Shown one piece after another: positions 21,843 to 33,759 of a DNA stretch of 64,000 nucleotides. Below the pieces are notes generated by a model. It was not told the origin of the DNA. It worked only from the letters and a program-made list of their open reading frames with translations, and searched no databases. How positions within the stretch are numbered: position 1 is the stretch's first letter; every line of letters starts with the position of its first letter. Source of the DNA: Tolypeutes matacus (Eukaryota > Chordata > Mammalia > Cingulata > Chlamyphoridae); assembly GCA_026826555.1 (NCBI GenBank), contig JAKSZT010053881.1:7560926-7624925 (forward strand), in the 5' to 3' direction. A program made the position numbers and the translations under genes.

Positions 21843-24746
21843 TTTTTTAAATTAATTAATTAATTAATTTTTATATTTTAAAAGATGCTTAGATTACATA
21901 AATGTCACACAAAAATTACAGGGATTCCCATGTTCCCCAACTCCCACACCTCCCACAACCTCCCACATAAACATCTTTCATTAGTGTGGCACATCACCTG
22001 CAATGGATATACACATCCTGGGGCTTTGCCACTAAGCATGGACCATAGTATACATTGTAGACCACACTCTCTCCTACACAGTTCTGCATGGTATATGCTG
22101 ATGTAAAATGGCCTATATCTGTTGTTGTAATGTCACTCAGGACAATTCCCAAGACCCGAAAAAGCCCCTGTATTACAACTGCTTTTCCCTCTCCCTGCCC
22201 CCAAAGCATCCAGTGGCCACTGGCTCCACATCAATGTTGTAATTTCTTCCATTGCTTGACTCACAATATGTCTACAACAGAATACCACTAAGTCCACTCT
22301 AGTCCATAGCTCTTCCCCCAATTCCTGTGGCGTCTGGGATGGTGATGTCCACTCCACCTCCAAGTGAGAGTGGGCTTATATTCCATGGATACGGTGGACC
22401 CGATTATCCTGACTGCAGCCGCAAGCTCTCTCCATTCCCTGGGATGGCTGCTGTCCATCACTGTAACCTCACCAGGTGATCTGGGCGAGTCCATTGAGCT
22501 GCAGAGTAGGAGCTGCAGCTCCACCAAGACTCCAGGCATAGCTGGCACATGGGCAGGTCAGAGGCTCCAGTCTCTGGAAGTCCACCCACAAACTCCAGCA
22601 TCACATATAGGCCTGAATAGAAGGGACTGATGGACCATGTGCGGGGAGGACCCATCCGAGTCCAACTCTGTCACTCTCAGGAGCACAGACACCAAAGTAG
22701 AGCCCACTGATAAGTCATCAATCTCTGGAGCTATTCCCCCCTATATAGGATCTGGGTGTCTCCAGAGCCCTCAGGAGCCCCTTTGTGTGGGGTAATATCC
22801 ACTTTGGTGATCTATGAGATCCTACTGAGGTGGGTGTAAGCGTTACCTCTGGGATGACCTCCCGGCTCTCTTTGAAGTCTCTTAGCCACATGAACTCATT
22901 TGTCTTTACCTTTTCACCCTTTTATTCAAGGTCCTTTTCCAGTCATATTGCCAGTTGGCACTTGGTATTAATCCCTCGTTGCCAGGGAGGCTCATCCCCG
23001 GGAGTCATGTTCCACACTGGGGGGAAGGTAATGCATTCATATGCTGAGTTTGGCTTAGAGAGAGGCCACATTTGAGCAACAAGGAGGCTCTCATGTGGCA
23101 ACCCTTAGGCACCCCATAACAGTAGGCTAAGTTTCAATTACAAGAGCAAAGACTCATAAGGCTAGTCATCAATAACAAGAACCCATCAGTGGACCATCCT
23201 CCTTTGCCAGACACTGCCCCTGCACTCAGGGGATTGTTGCTGCTCCCTTGGAGAATGTGGCAGAGCTCTCCAGGCTGGGAATTCAGTATTCTCTCATTTA
23301 TTGAGTGATTCTCCACCCACTGTGACCATGCCCCACCCCTTGATCATTTGAACAATAGTATATTTCTTTCATGTGTATTCCGGTGAACTTCTCATGAAAC
23401 CCCCATCCCAGACACCCTCCACCAATGATCTTCACCTGCCCCCACTGTAACCCTTCTGTGCTCCAAATCTTCCTTGAAGATGAAGCCCATATAATAGCCA
23501 AATACAATTAATAGGAAAATGAAATAATAATAAGGTTAAATATGAGATAAAATACATGGAAACTTAAAAAAAAAACACTAAAAATAAAATAAAATTAAAG
23601 ATTGGGATATTCAAAAAATGGGAAAAAAACAAAAAAATTAAAAAAAAATTTTTTTTTTACATTTTTCCTTTTATCACTGCATTATCGGGTGTCCAGTCTG
23701 TACTGTGGAACCTGCCCCTTCTTACTCCCCAGTGTCTCCCAAATTTTCATTTAATTTTCAAAGAAGTTTTAAGTCAGAGCAAAGTCTCACACAGAATACT
23801 AGAGACTCTCATATACCCAACCTCCTTCCCCTTTCCTCACCCCATATTAAAACTTTTTGCATGTGTGTGTGTGTATGATAGCATTGTTATAACTGTTATA
23901 CAGAATAGTGATACATAGCTATTAACAATTGTCAATGGTTTACAGTATAGTTTACAGTTTCGACGGTACAGTTTAATAATTTTTGATGATATCTACCATG
24001 TCCTGTGTCCATTACTGTAAGGTAATCAAACACATTTCTCATGACCACTAAATACCCCCTGTTTGATCTTTTCTGTTCCTTCCTCCCCATCCCCCTGGGG
24101 CACATGACACTCCTTTGTCTTGACTCACTGGATGACAAGATTCATAGTTACATGCAACGAGAGGTCTTGATATGCTGATTGTCCTCCCCTATTAGGATCC
24201 ACCCTTGCTCATAAGGGATACCCACCTGTCTATTTCTAGTTGAACCGGTCCTCCCCAAAATGGGGGTCCATTCCTTCCCACTCACCATGTGAGTCACCAC
24301 TCCCTGACACAACACACTATGACAGGATGAACACTCACACACTCCTCAGCAGCCTACTCCAGATGCACCCCGTCCTGAATGCCCCCCCAACCTACACCCT
24401 AAACCAGTGACACTACTTGTCATATTGCCATAAGAGCATTAGCACTCCTTTACTTTCAACCTCATACCCACAAATCTCATGTTCACTTGGTCCCTCTCCC
24501 ATCTCTCCCCTCAGTATCCTGGGTATTCTAATTCACCCTTCCTAATCTACCCACCTGTCAACCCTGCATCACCAAACCCATTAATATCACTACCCACTGT
24601 CCTATCCTTCAATATGCAACTATACTCTATCACTTTACCATAGATAATGTCCATATGGGTTATGGCTCACAACATTCTCTTCCCTTTCTCTCTCGTTAAC
24701 CTATCTTTCAGACAATGGCTCTCAGAGACTGCCCACTTTCCTCAAT
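21843..24746 (-). other. Extended L1 3' UTR (two modules)
   Basis: Proximal module B (23660-24746) is pyrimidine-rich on the plus strand and abuts the ORF2 stop. Distal module A (21885-23560) is GC-richer and ends the element. They meet at an A-rich/T-rich seam (23560-23670). The same A-seam-B order recurs at 61004-63657, and the distal end of A recurs alone as sense insertions at 37175-37605 and 45218-45792. This proves A is the true 3' end of a retrotransposed RNA. Short open frames occur but differ between copies, so it looks non-coding. Confidence 0.75.
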
Positions 24747-25542
24747 TCAAATCAGTGAGGTCATGCACTGTTCATCCTTCAATGCCTGGCTTGCTTTACT
24801 TAACATAAGGTCTTCAAGATTCACCCATGTTATTCCATGTCTTAGCACTTTATTCCTTCTTAGAGCTGAGTAATATTCCATTGTATGTATGTACCACATT
24901 TTGTTTATCCGTTCATCTGCTGATGGGCACTGGGGCTGATTCCAACTTTTGGCAATAGTGAACAATGCCGCTATGAACATTGGTGTGCATATATCTGTTT
25001 GTGTCTTTACTTTCAGTTCTTCTGGGTATATACACAGCAGTGGAATCGCTGGATCATATGGAAGATCTATTGTTAGTTTTCTGAGGAACCACCAAACTGT
25101 CCTCCACAGTGGCTGGACCATTCTACAACCCACCAGCAGTGGATGAGGGTTCCTATTCCTCCACATCCTTTCCAACACTTATACTCTGCTGTTTTTTTTT
25201 AATAGCAGTCATTCTGATGGGTGTAAGATGGTATCTCATTGTAGTTTTGATTTGCATTTCCCTAACAGCTAGCGATGCTGAGCATTTTTTCATGTGCTTT
25301 TTAGCCATTTGTATTTCTTCCTTGGAGAAGTGTCTTTTCAGGTCACTTGCCCATTTTTTAAATGGGTTGTTTGTCTTTTTATTTTCGAGGTGTAGGATTT
25401 TTTTATATATGCAGGATATTAGGCTCCTATCAGATATATGGTTGCCAAATATTTTTTCCCATTGGGTAGGATGCATTTTTATTTTCTTAATAACATCCTT
25501 TGAGGTGTAGAAGTATTTAATTTTGAGGAGATCCCATTTATC

Positions 25543-25579
<37 letters not shown>

Positions 25580-28500
25580 CTCATGCTTTGAGTGTAAAGT
25601 TCATGAAAACATTTTCTATTACAAGGTCCTGTAGATGCTTCTCTACATTATCTTCCAAGGTCTTTATGGTTTTGGCTCTTATATTTAGATCTTTGTTCCA
25701 TCTTGAGTTGATTTTGGTATAAGCTGTGAGATGGTATTCCTCTCTCATTCTTTTGGATATGGATATCCAGTTTTCTAAGCACCACTTGTTAAAGAGGCCA
25801 CTCTCTCCCAACTGAGTGGGCTTGGTGGCCTTGTCCAATATCAGATTACTATATATGCAAGGATCTATATCAGAACTCTCAATTCAGTTCCATTGGTCAG
25901 TAGGTTTATCGTTGTGCCAATACCATGCAGTTTGATCACTGTAGCTTTGTAGTATGTTTTAAAGTCAGGTAATGTGATACCTCCAACTTCATTTTTCTTT
26001 TTCAATATGTCTTTGGTGAGTCAGGGCCCCTTACCTTTCCAAATAAATTTTGTAGTTAGTTTTTCCAGTTCCTTAAAAAAATACAGTGTTGATTTTTACT
26101 GGGATTGCATTAAATCTGCAGATTAGTTTTGGAAGGATAGACATCTTGATGATGTTTAATCTTCCTATCCATGAAGAGGGAATATTCTTCCATTTATTTA
26201 AGTCTTCTTTGATTTCCTTTAACAGTGTTGTGTAGTTTTCTGTATATAAGTCCTTTGAATCTTTAGTTAAAATTATTCCTAGGTATTTGATTCTTTTAGT
26301 TACTATTGTAAATGGTATTTTTTTCTTGATTCCCTCCTCAGATTGATCGCTATTGGTGTACAGAAATGCTACCGATTTTTGAGCATTGATCTTATAGCCT
26401 GCAACATTACTGAACTCCTTTATGAGTTTTAAAAGCTTTGTTGTATATTTCTCAGGGCTTTCTATGTACAGGATCATGTCATCTGCAAATAATGACATTT
26501 TTACTTCTTCTTTTCCAATTTGGATGCCTTTTATATCTTTTTCTTGCTTCAGTGCTCCAGCAAGTACTTCTAAGACAATGTTAAATAGGAGTGGTGATAG
26601 TGGGCATCCTTATCTTGTTCTCAATCTCAGTGGGAAGGCTTTTAGAATTACACCATTGAAGATGATGTTAGCTTTGGGTTTTTCCTATATATCCATTATC
26701 ATATTCAGAAAGTTTCCTTCTATTCCTATCTTTTGCAGTGTTTTTTTTTAATCAGGAAAGAGTGCTGTATTTTGTCGAATGCTTTTTCTGCATCTATAGA
26801 GATGATTATGTGATTTTTTTCTTCCAGTCTCTTTATGTGGTTATTATATTGATTGATTTTCTTATATTGAAACATCCTTGCATACCTGGGGTGAAACCCA
26901 CTTGGTCATGGTGTATAATCCTTTTGATATGTTGTTGAATGCGATTAGCAAGTATTTTCTTGAGGATTTTTGCATCTAGGTTCATTAGAGAAATTGGTCT
27001 GTAATTTTCCGTTCTTGTGGTATCTTTTTTTGGCTTTGGTATTAGGGAAATGTTGGCATCATAGAATGAATTAGGCAGTATTCCTTCTACTTCTATTTTT
27101 TGGAAGGGTTAAGCAGGATTGGTGTGAGCTCTTACTGGAATGTTTGGTAGAATTCAGCTGTGAAGCCATCTGGTCCTGGGCACTTCTTAGTTGGGAGGTT
27201 TTTGATGACTGAGTCTATCTCTTAACTTGTAATTGGACTGTTGAGTTCAACAATTTCTTCTTTCATCAATGTAGGCTGTGAGATTCTAGAAACTTGTCCA
27301 TTTCCTCTAAATTATCATTCTTGTTGGCATATAATTTTTCAAAGTATCCTCTTATGGTACTCTTTATTTCTGTGGGGTCAGTAGTGATATCCCCTTGTCA
27401 TTCCTTATTTTGTGTATTTGCATCTATTCTCTCTTTTTCTTTGTTAGTCTGGCTAAGTGTTTGTCAATTTTATTGATCTTCTCGAAGAACCAGCCTTTGG
27501 TTTTGTTTATTTTTTTTCTAGTGCTTTCTTATTCTCTATTTCATTTAGTTCTGCTCTAATCTTTGTTATTTCCTTCTTTCTACTTCCTTTAGGTTTAGTT
27601 CGTTGCTTTTCTTCCAGTTCCTCAAAGTGTGCAGTTAGGTCTTCAATTTTAGCTCTTTCTTCTTTTTTAATATATGAATTTATGGCTATGAACTTCCCTC
27701 TCAGGGCAGCTTTGGCTGCATCCCATAGGTTTTTATATGTTGTGCTGTCATTTTCATTAGTTTCAAGGTAGTTACTGATTTCTTTTGAGATTTCCTCCTT
27801 GACCCATTGTTTGTCTAAGACTATGTTGTTTAACTCCCATATCTTGGTGCCTAACCTGTTTCTCTGGCCCTTAGTGATTTCCAATTTCATTTCATTGTGG
27901 TCAGAGTAATTACTTTGTATTATCTCAATGTTTCTGAACTCATTGAGAGTTGTTCTGTAGCCTAGCATGTGGTCTATCTTGGAGTATGATCCATGAGCAC
28001 TCGAGAAGAATGTAGATCCTGCTGTATTTGGGTGTAGTGTTCTGTATATGTCTATTAAGTCCAGGTTCTCTAACGTATTGTTCAGAGCCTTTGTTTCTTT
28101 ATTGATTCTCTGTCTAGATGTTCTGTCTAATGGTGATAATGCTGAATTAAAGTCCCCCACTATAATCATAGGGGCATTTATTTCTCCACTTAGTTTTTCC
28201 AGAGTTTGTCTCATGTATTTTGAGGCACCCAGATTAGGTGCATAAATGTTTATGATTATTCTCTCTTCTTGAGAGATTACACCTTTTACTAATATATAGT
28301 GTCCATCTTTGTCTCTTACAATAGTTTTGCATTTAAAGTTTATTTTGCCTGATATTAGGATAGCTACTCCTGCCCTTTTTTGGCTATTGTTTGCTTGTAA
28401 AATTGTTTTCCAGCCATTCACTTTCAGCCTCCTTGAATCCCTGGGTCAAAGGTGGGTTTCTTGTAGTCAGCATATAGATGGATCATATTTCCTTATCCAT

Positions 28501-28586
28501 TCTGCCAATCTGTGTCTATTGAGTGGTAAACTTAATCCATTAACATTCAGTGTTATTACTTGCAACGAATTTCTTACATCAGCCAT
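24747..28586 (-). pseudogene. L1 ORF2 (endonuclease-reverse transcriptase), disabled
   Basis: Start ATG at 28584-28586 (MADVRNSLQVITLNVNGLSL); stop at 24747; about 1280 codons, the usual L1 ORF2 length. Domains in order: AP-type endonuclease (27507-28586) with IVGDFNSALSPLDR and YSDHNEMKLEI; linker; reverse transcriptase with the catalytic FADD in [15 protein letters not shown] (near 26490); thumb [16 protein letters not shown]-terminal region [34 protein letters not shown] and MWYIHTMEYYSALRRNKVL. Lesions: in-frame stops in the endonuclease (after DPSIC and after QETHL), several frameshifts between 26550 and 27500, and an expanded A-run (25540-25575). One cysteine of the usual CWWxC knuckle is replaced. 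The family nicks DNA and reverse-transcribes its own RNA; this copy cannot. Confidence 0.88.
25540..25575 (-). repeat. Poly(A) expansion inside L1 ORF2
   Basis: An almost pure T-run of over 30 on the plus strand, reading as a lysine run just before the conserved [13 protein letters not shown]. The other copies carry only a short A-rich word here, so this is slippage or a decayed insertion tail. Confidence 0.7.
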
Positions 28587-28678
28587 ATTTTCTTTGGGTT
28601 AATGTATGTCAAATGTTGTTTTTATTTCTCGTTTTGTCTTTTTAGTTGTTTTTACACTCTCCTCCAGCTCTCTTTCCC

Positions 28679-29627
28679 TTATTTTTTCCTTTCAACTTGT
28701 AGAACTTCCTTTAATATTTCTTGAAGTGCGAGTTTCTTATTGGCATACTCTCTTAATTTCTGTTTATTTGTGAATATTTTGAACTCTCCATCATTTTTGA
28801 ATGCCACTTTTGCTGGATAGAGAAATCGTGGCTGGAGGTTTTTTCTTTTAGTACTTTGACTATGTCATACCACTGTCTTCTTGCCTCCATGGTTTCAGAT
28901 GAGAAATCAGCACTTGATCTTATTGTGCTTCTCTTGTATGGCTCTCTTTTCTCTTGCTGCTTTGAGTATTTTCTCTTTGTCTTGAGCATTGGATATTTTG
29001 ACAAGTATATGTCTTGGAGTTGGCCTGTTGGGATTTATACTGTTTGGGGTGTGCTGTGCTTCCTGGACTTGTACATCCATCTCTCTCAATAGGGCTGGGA
29101 AGTTTTCTGCCATTATTTCCTTCAACACTCCTTCTGTTCCCTTTCCCTTCTTTTCTCCTTCTGGGATGCCCATAATGTGTATGTTTGTGTGTTTTGTGTT
29201 GCCAGTTAAACCCCTGAGTCCCTGCTTGATTTTTTTCTATCTTTTTGTCTATCTGTTCTATTATCTGTTTGATTTCAGATGTATTGTCTTCCACATCACT
29301 AATTCTTTCTTCTGCCTGTTTAAATTTGCTGTTATGTGAATCCAGTGTCTTTTTGATTTCTTGGATTGTGCCATTGATCACCATCATATCTGTTATCTTT
29401 TTATGTATGTTTACAATTTCTTCAGTATGTTCTCCCAGTGCCTTCTTAATATCCTTAATCTCTTCCTTCACCTCATTAAGTTGGTTCATGATATTTGTTT
29501 GGAAAGCTTTGATTAGTTGTTCTATGTTCTGCATCTCTTCCTGGTTTTTAGTTTGTTCATTAGACTGACCCATGTCTTCCTGTTTCTCAGTGTGGTTTGT
29601 AATTTTTTGTTGCCCTCTAGTCATCAT
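28679..29627 (-). pseudogene. L1 ORF1 (RNA-binding protein), frameshifted
   Basis: ORF1p coats L1 RNA. The frame starts at 29627 (MMTRGQQKITNHTEKQEDMG) and shows a lysine/glutamate-rich coiled coil (about residues 30-115, IKDIKKALGEHTEEIVNIHK, AEERISDVEDNTSEIKQIIE). A frameshift near 29170 moves the RRM-like part to another frame (MGIPEGEKKGKGTEGVLKEI, RPTPRHILVKISNAQDKEKI). A second shift near 28920 moves the C-terminal domain (SADFSSETMEARRQWYDIVK, ending near 28679). About 316 codons in total, the usual size. It precedes ORF2 by about 90 bases as in other L1s. Confidence 0.85.
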
Positions 29628-31212
29628 TTTATCTTGATGGGTTTATTCAGTTGATTAGCTTCTCTCTCTGCTCTAGAGTTTTATTTAGGTGGTGGTTTTG
29701 TGTGTGTGTTAAGTTTTCTCTTTTACACTTTTTCTTCTTATTTTATTTCCTTGCTTCTTTCTATGTTAACTTGAAGGCAAAAATTAGGGCCAGAGGAATC
29801 GAAAGATGTGGGAAAGGAAGAAGGATAATAGTAATATTGATAAAAGTTAGAACAGGGGCCAAATAAGACTTAGTGAAATGATATTTAACCCATGTAGGCA
29901 GTGTAGAGTAAATAGAAAAAAAAGTGGAATGGACTAGGAAACCAAATAGAGGAAAATATATATAATGATTTAGAAGGTTAGAATGATGAGGAGGGAGAGA
30001 AAGAGTTAAGAAAGGGCTGAAAGTAAAAAGTTAGTATTAATAAAAAAAGAGAAGAAAACAGAATAGATAGAATAGAAATTGATACCCTTAAGTTGTGGGA
30101 TAATGAAAAAACGTGGTGTGTACGAACTACAACAGAAAGCAGAAGGAAGAAAGATGAAGGAAGGTGAATAGATAGTTTGGGAGGCAAAATCAATATAGAC
30201 GGAGATTGGGAAATCACTGAAGAAGAAGCACATCAAAGAAGAGAGAAGCTTGCAGCACCTAATTAAAAAGAAAAAAAAAGAAGGAAAAAAGAAGGGGAGA
30301 GGAAAGAGGAAAGAAAAGCAAGAGAGAACAAATACACAGAGAAAAACCATACAACCACACAAGCAAGCAGTGAAACAAAGCTAAGGAGGGGCAGTGTTCC
30401 TTCTAGGGTCCTTGTGAAACCTCTCAGCCTGCTTGTGTCTATTAATCAATTTCTCTGCAGGGTTCTATCTGCAGGTTTTGAGGCAGATTTTAGCTATTAA
30501 ACTAAATTAAAAAGAATAATTCATTTTTTAAAATGACTGTCTTCTTTTCATTTTTTATTTTTTTTGGTGAAATAGGGGGCCCAAAATAAGTCCTCTTCTA
30601 GACCACCCCTTTCACTGAGGGGAGCCTAACTAGGCTTGTGGAAACTAATCCAGCACTTCCCACTTCCTGGTCTCCCCAGGGGAGCTGAAGCTCTGATGCT
30701 TGTCAGTGTAGGGCGATAAGATTGGCTGACTCCACCCCCTCTGGAACCAAGCCTCAGTGTCACTGGGCTGCTGGGTAAATCAGGCTTCCTCAGTAGATTC
30801 ACCTCTCCTCTCAGCCTGGTGCTGCTTCAAGCTGGCTTATCTGCTCCCCAAAGCTATGAGGGAGTCCAGGCAGCCAAATCCACAGAAGGTAAACTCTTCT
30901 CCACCTTCTGTCAGAACCCTCCCTCTCTCGGAGAATGCTCCCTCACACCGGGTTGCCGTGCGGGAGTCGCCACTCAAACCAGCCTTTTTCCCTAAGGGTG
31001 GGGCTTAGTTCTCTATGTTAACCACCACAGGCAGGCTTAAAACTCATGAATCTCTACTGATCAGTCCACACCATCAATCTGCCTGCAGATAGATGTCCCA
31101 AGGTTCTCGCTCTGTGTGCCCTTAGCAAAGACCCCTGGGCAGGACCCTGTCCACAATCAGCCATCCTCAGAGAGCTAGTCAGCGAGTGCCCACCTAAACC
31201 AATGCCATCTTT
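29628..31212 (-). promoter_or_regulatory. L1 5' UTR with YY1-like site
   Basis: Lies between ORF1 and the 5' end. 29770-30360 is purine-rich on the plus strand (GAAGAAAG...), 30600-31205 is GC-richer with a few CpGs (GGGTTGCCGTGCGGGAGTCGC). The final GCCATCTT at 31204-31211 is the YY1-type element at the element's start. Works as an internal pol II promoter in known L1s; activity here is unknown. Confidence 0.65.
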
Positions 31213-33180
31213 CTACTTAATTTCAACAGCATATGCAAACTATGCTCCTATACTCCTCTACCCTTCCTTTATGATGTTCTTGTTTTTGTCTCACAAATTT
31301 CATCTCTTTACATTGTGTGCCTAACACCATAGATTTGTTATTACTTTTTATGAATTTTTATTTTAGATCAAGTAAGAAGTATAAAGTAGAGCTACATTCC
31401 AAAAATACAATGGTCCTGGCATTTATATATTTACCTATATAGTTGTCAATCTTTGTCTATTAATTGGTGTATTTAGACCATTTACATTTAATATAATTAT
31501 TGATGTTAGGGCTTAAGTCTACCATTTTACTTTTAGTTTTCTGTTTGTTCTCTCTGTTTTATTTGTTTCTCTGTTTTCTTTTTCTGCCTTCTGGTGGGTT
31601 TCTTGAACTTTTTTTATAATTCCATTTTGATTTATCTATAGCATTTTTCAGTGCATCTCTTCATATAGCTTTTTTAGTGGTTGATTTAAATATCATATTA
31701 TATGTACATAACTTATCATAATCTACTGGTGTCTTCATTTTACCAGTTCAAATGAAGTATAGCAAACTTATCTCCCTGCATCCCTTTAATTCTTCAACCA
31801 TTTGTAATATGATTGTCTTAAATATTACTGTGTATTCATTTAGAACCACTTTAGACAATGTTTTAACTTTTCCCTCAACCATCAAACATAATCTAGAAAA
31901 CTCAACAGAGGAAAGGTCTATTGTATTTACTCATCATAGTCTTCCTTTCAGATGTCCCAAAGTTTGTTCTTTTATCATTTCTTTTTTCGTTAGAACTTCC
32001 TTTAGCCAATTAAATTTAGATTTTCAGGTATATCTTAAAATACATGGAGAAAAATTCTCTTACTTTTCTTTCATGTGACAATGTATTGATTTCCCCCTCA
32101 TTCCTGAAGGATATTTTTGCTGGATATTGGGATTTTGTTTCTTTTGTTTCAGCCCTTGAAAAATGTGTCACTTCCTCTGGCATCCATGATTTTTGATGAG
32201 AACCTGCTTTCATGGTCATTGTTTTCCCCATAATAGGTAAGGTGTTCTTTCTCTCTTACTGCTTTCATGAATTTTTGTTTTTAGTTTTTAGAAGTTTGAT
32301 TATAATGTTTCTTGTCATGGATTTGTTTAGGTTTACTCTTTTGAGGATTTGATCATCTTCTTGAATCTGTAGGTTTATGTCTTTTGTCGATTTGGGGAAA
32401 TTTTCATCCATTATTTCTTAGATTATTTTTTCAGACCTCCTCTCTTTCACCTTTCCTTCTGGGACTCTGATAATAACAATATTAGATCTTTTTTATTGTT
32501 ATTGTCCTATAGGCCCCTTAGGCTTTTTTTTTTTTTTTTGTTTGTTTGTTTGTTTGTCTTTTTCTTTCAGTTTCTTTTCTTTCTGTTGTACAGATTGGGT
32601 AATTTCTATTGTTCTATCTCAACTTTCTCTGATTCTTACCTCTGTCCTCTCCATTCTATTGAGCCCATACATTGAGGGTTCTTTTTTTTAATTTTTTTTT
32701 TTTACTTCATTTATTGTATTGATTCATTATATCTTCTATTTCTTTGTTGAGACTTTCTATTTCTTTGCTGAGATTATTTGTTTCCAGCATGTTCATAATT
32801 TTTTAAAAATTTATGTCTGCTTTAAAGTCTTTGTCAGATAACTATCTCTTTCATCTCAGTATTGGCATCTATTAATTATCTTTTCTCATTCAGGTGAGGT
32901 CTTCCTAGTTCTTGGTATGACAAGTGATTTTTTATGAAAACTTGGACATTTCTGGATATTATGTTATGAGATTCTGAATCTTAATTAAGCCTTGCTTGCT
33001 TCTTCTGATACCACTCTGGCAGAGGAAGGAGCAAGTGCTACCTCATTACTTCCAGGTGAGTGTAGTGGTCCAGATTCCCCACTTGGCCTCCATGGACACC
33101 AACGCCAGGTGATGGGTTGCTTATTACTATCATAAGGGTATGGGAGATCTGGTTTCTCACTAGGCTTTCACTGGTACTTC
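31213..33180 (-). mobile_element. Older L1M fragment (ORF2 start, ORF1, 5' UTR), antisense
   Basis: ORF1/ORF2-junction words (GTCAATCTTTGTCTATTAATTGG, CCATTTACATTTAATATAATTATTGATG), ORF1 antisense (TTTTGAGGATTTGATCATCTTCTTGAATCTG, CCTTCTGGGACTCTGATAAT) and L1M 5' UTR words (CCCCACTTGGCCTCCATGGACACC near 33080). It does not continue the L1 at 19452-21842, so it is a separate element. Confidence 0.65.
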
Positions 33181-33759
33181 TCTTATGGATCCCCTTTTTC
33201 TAGTCTCCATGTAGATATTTTCTTTTTCTCCTGTTTTCACATTTTGAAAATAAGTGACTGGGCTATAACTTTTTACATGTGTAGTTATGCCTTGGTTAAG
33301 TCTGGGGGAACTGCACTGCCTACTTTGACCCCAAAATATTTTTTCCTCTGCATATAGCAATTCTTGCCTATAATATTTGGATTTTTGCACTTTTCTAGGT
33401 CTTAACTCTCATAGAGCCACATTATCCCCAATTTCTGGACTAGCTTACTCTGCCCCTCTATGTGCTATCTACAGTCTCCCTTCTTACATTACTTGATTGG
33501 CCTCTTGCCTTCTTTAAAAAGCCACTGGTTAAAGAGAAAGTCAGGGTCAATTATCCAATTGAAGATGATATATCAAAATAATTCTATTCTCAAAGACTTA
33601 GAGTATCCCAAATACACTGCTTATGAAAAGCTAGAAATGCATACCTCATATCCCTGCTATATATAGAATCAGTACTACAGTATTTTCATCTTCAAGGAAC
33701 ATAAAGCTTGCTGTGCTGCATGTGGGGCAGTCTCCTTTCTGCCATGGGTGCAAGACAGC
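33181..33759. other. No clear feature
   Basis: Possibly the last decayed part of the L1M 5' UTR (to about 33300), then single-copy sequence without frames of note. Confidence 0.4.

Larger units (their letters stand above)
21843..31212 (-). mobile_element. Complete-length L1 (xenarthran type, long 3' UTR), antisense
   Basis: In plus-strand order: T-rich tail (21843-21885), an about 2.9-kb 3' UTR, ORF2 (24747-28586), ORF1 (28679-29627) and 5' UTR (29628-31212). The 5' terminus carries GCCATCTT (31204-31211), i.e. AAGATGGC on the element's sense strand, like the YY1 site at the start of other mammalian L1s. Roughly 9.4 kb, longer than a typical 6-7 kb L1 because of the 3' UTR. Both frames carry stops or shifts, so the copy is dead. 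I could not find a clear target duplication. Confidence 0.85.

Noticed and set aside
22133..22655. Possible third ORF in the L1 3' UTR module A
   Set aside because: Similar peptide words appear in both copies only because the DNA is similar; frames shift relative to each other and no start, stop or length is shared.
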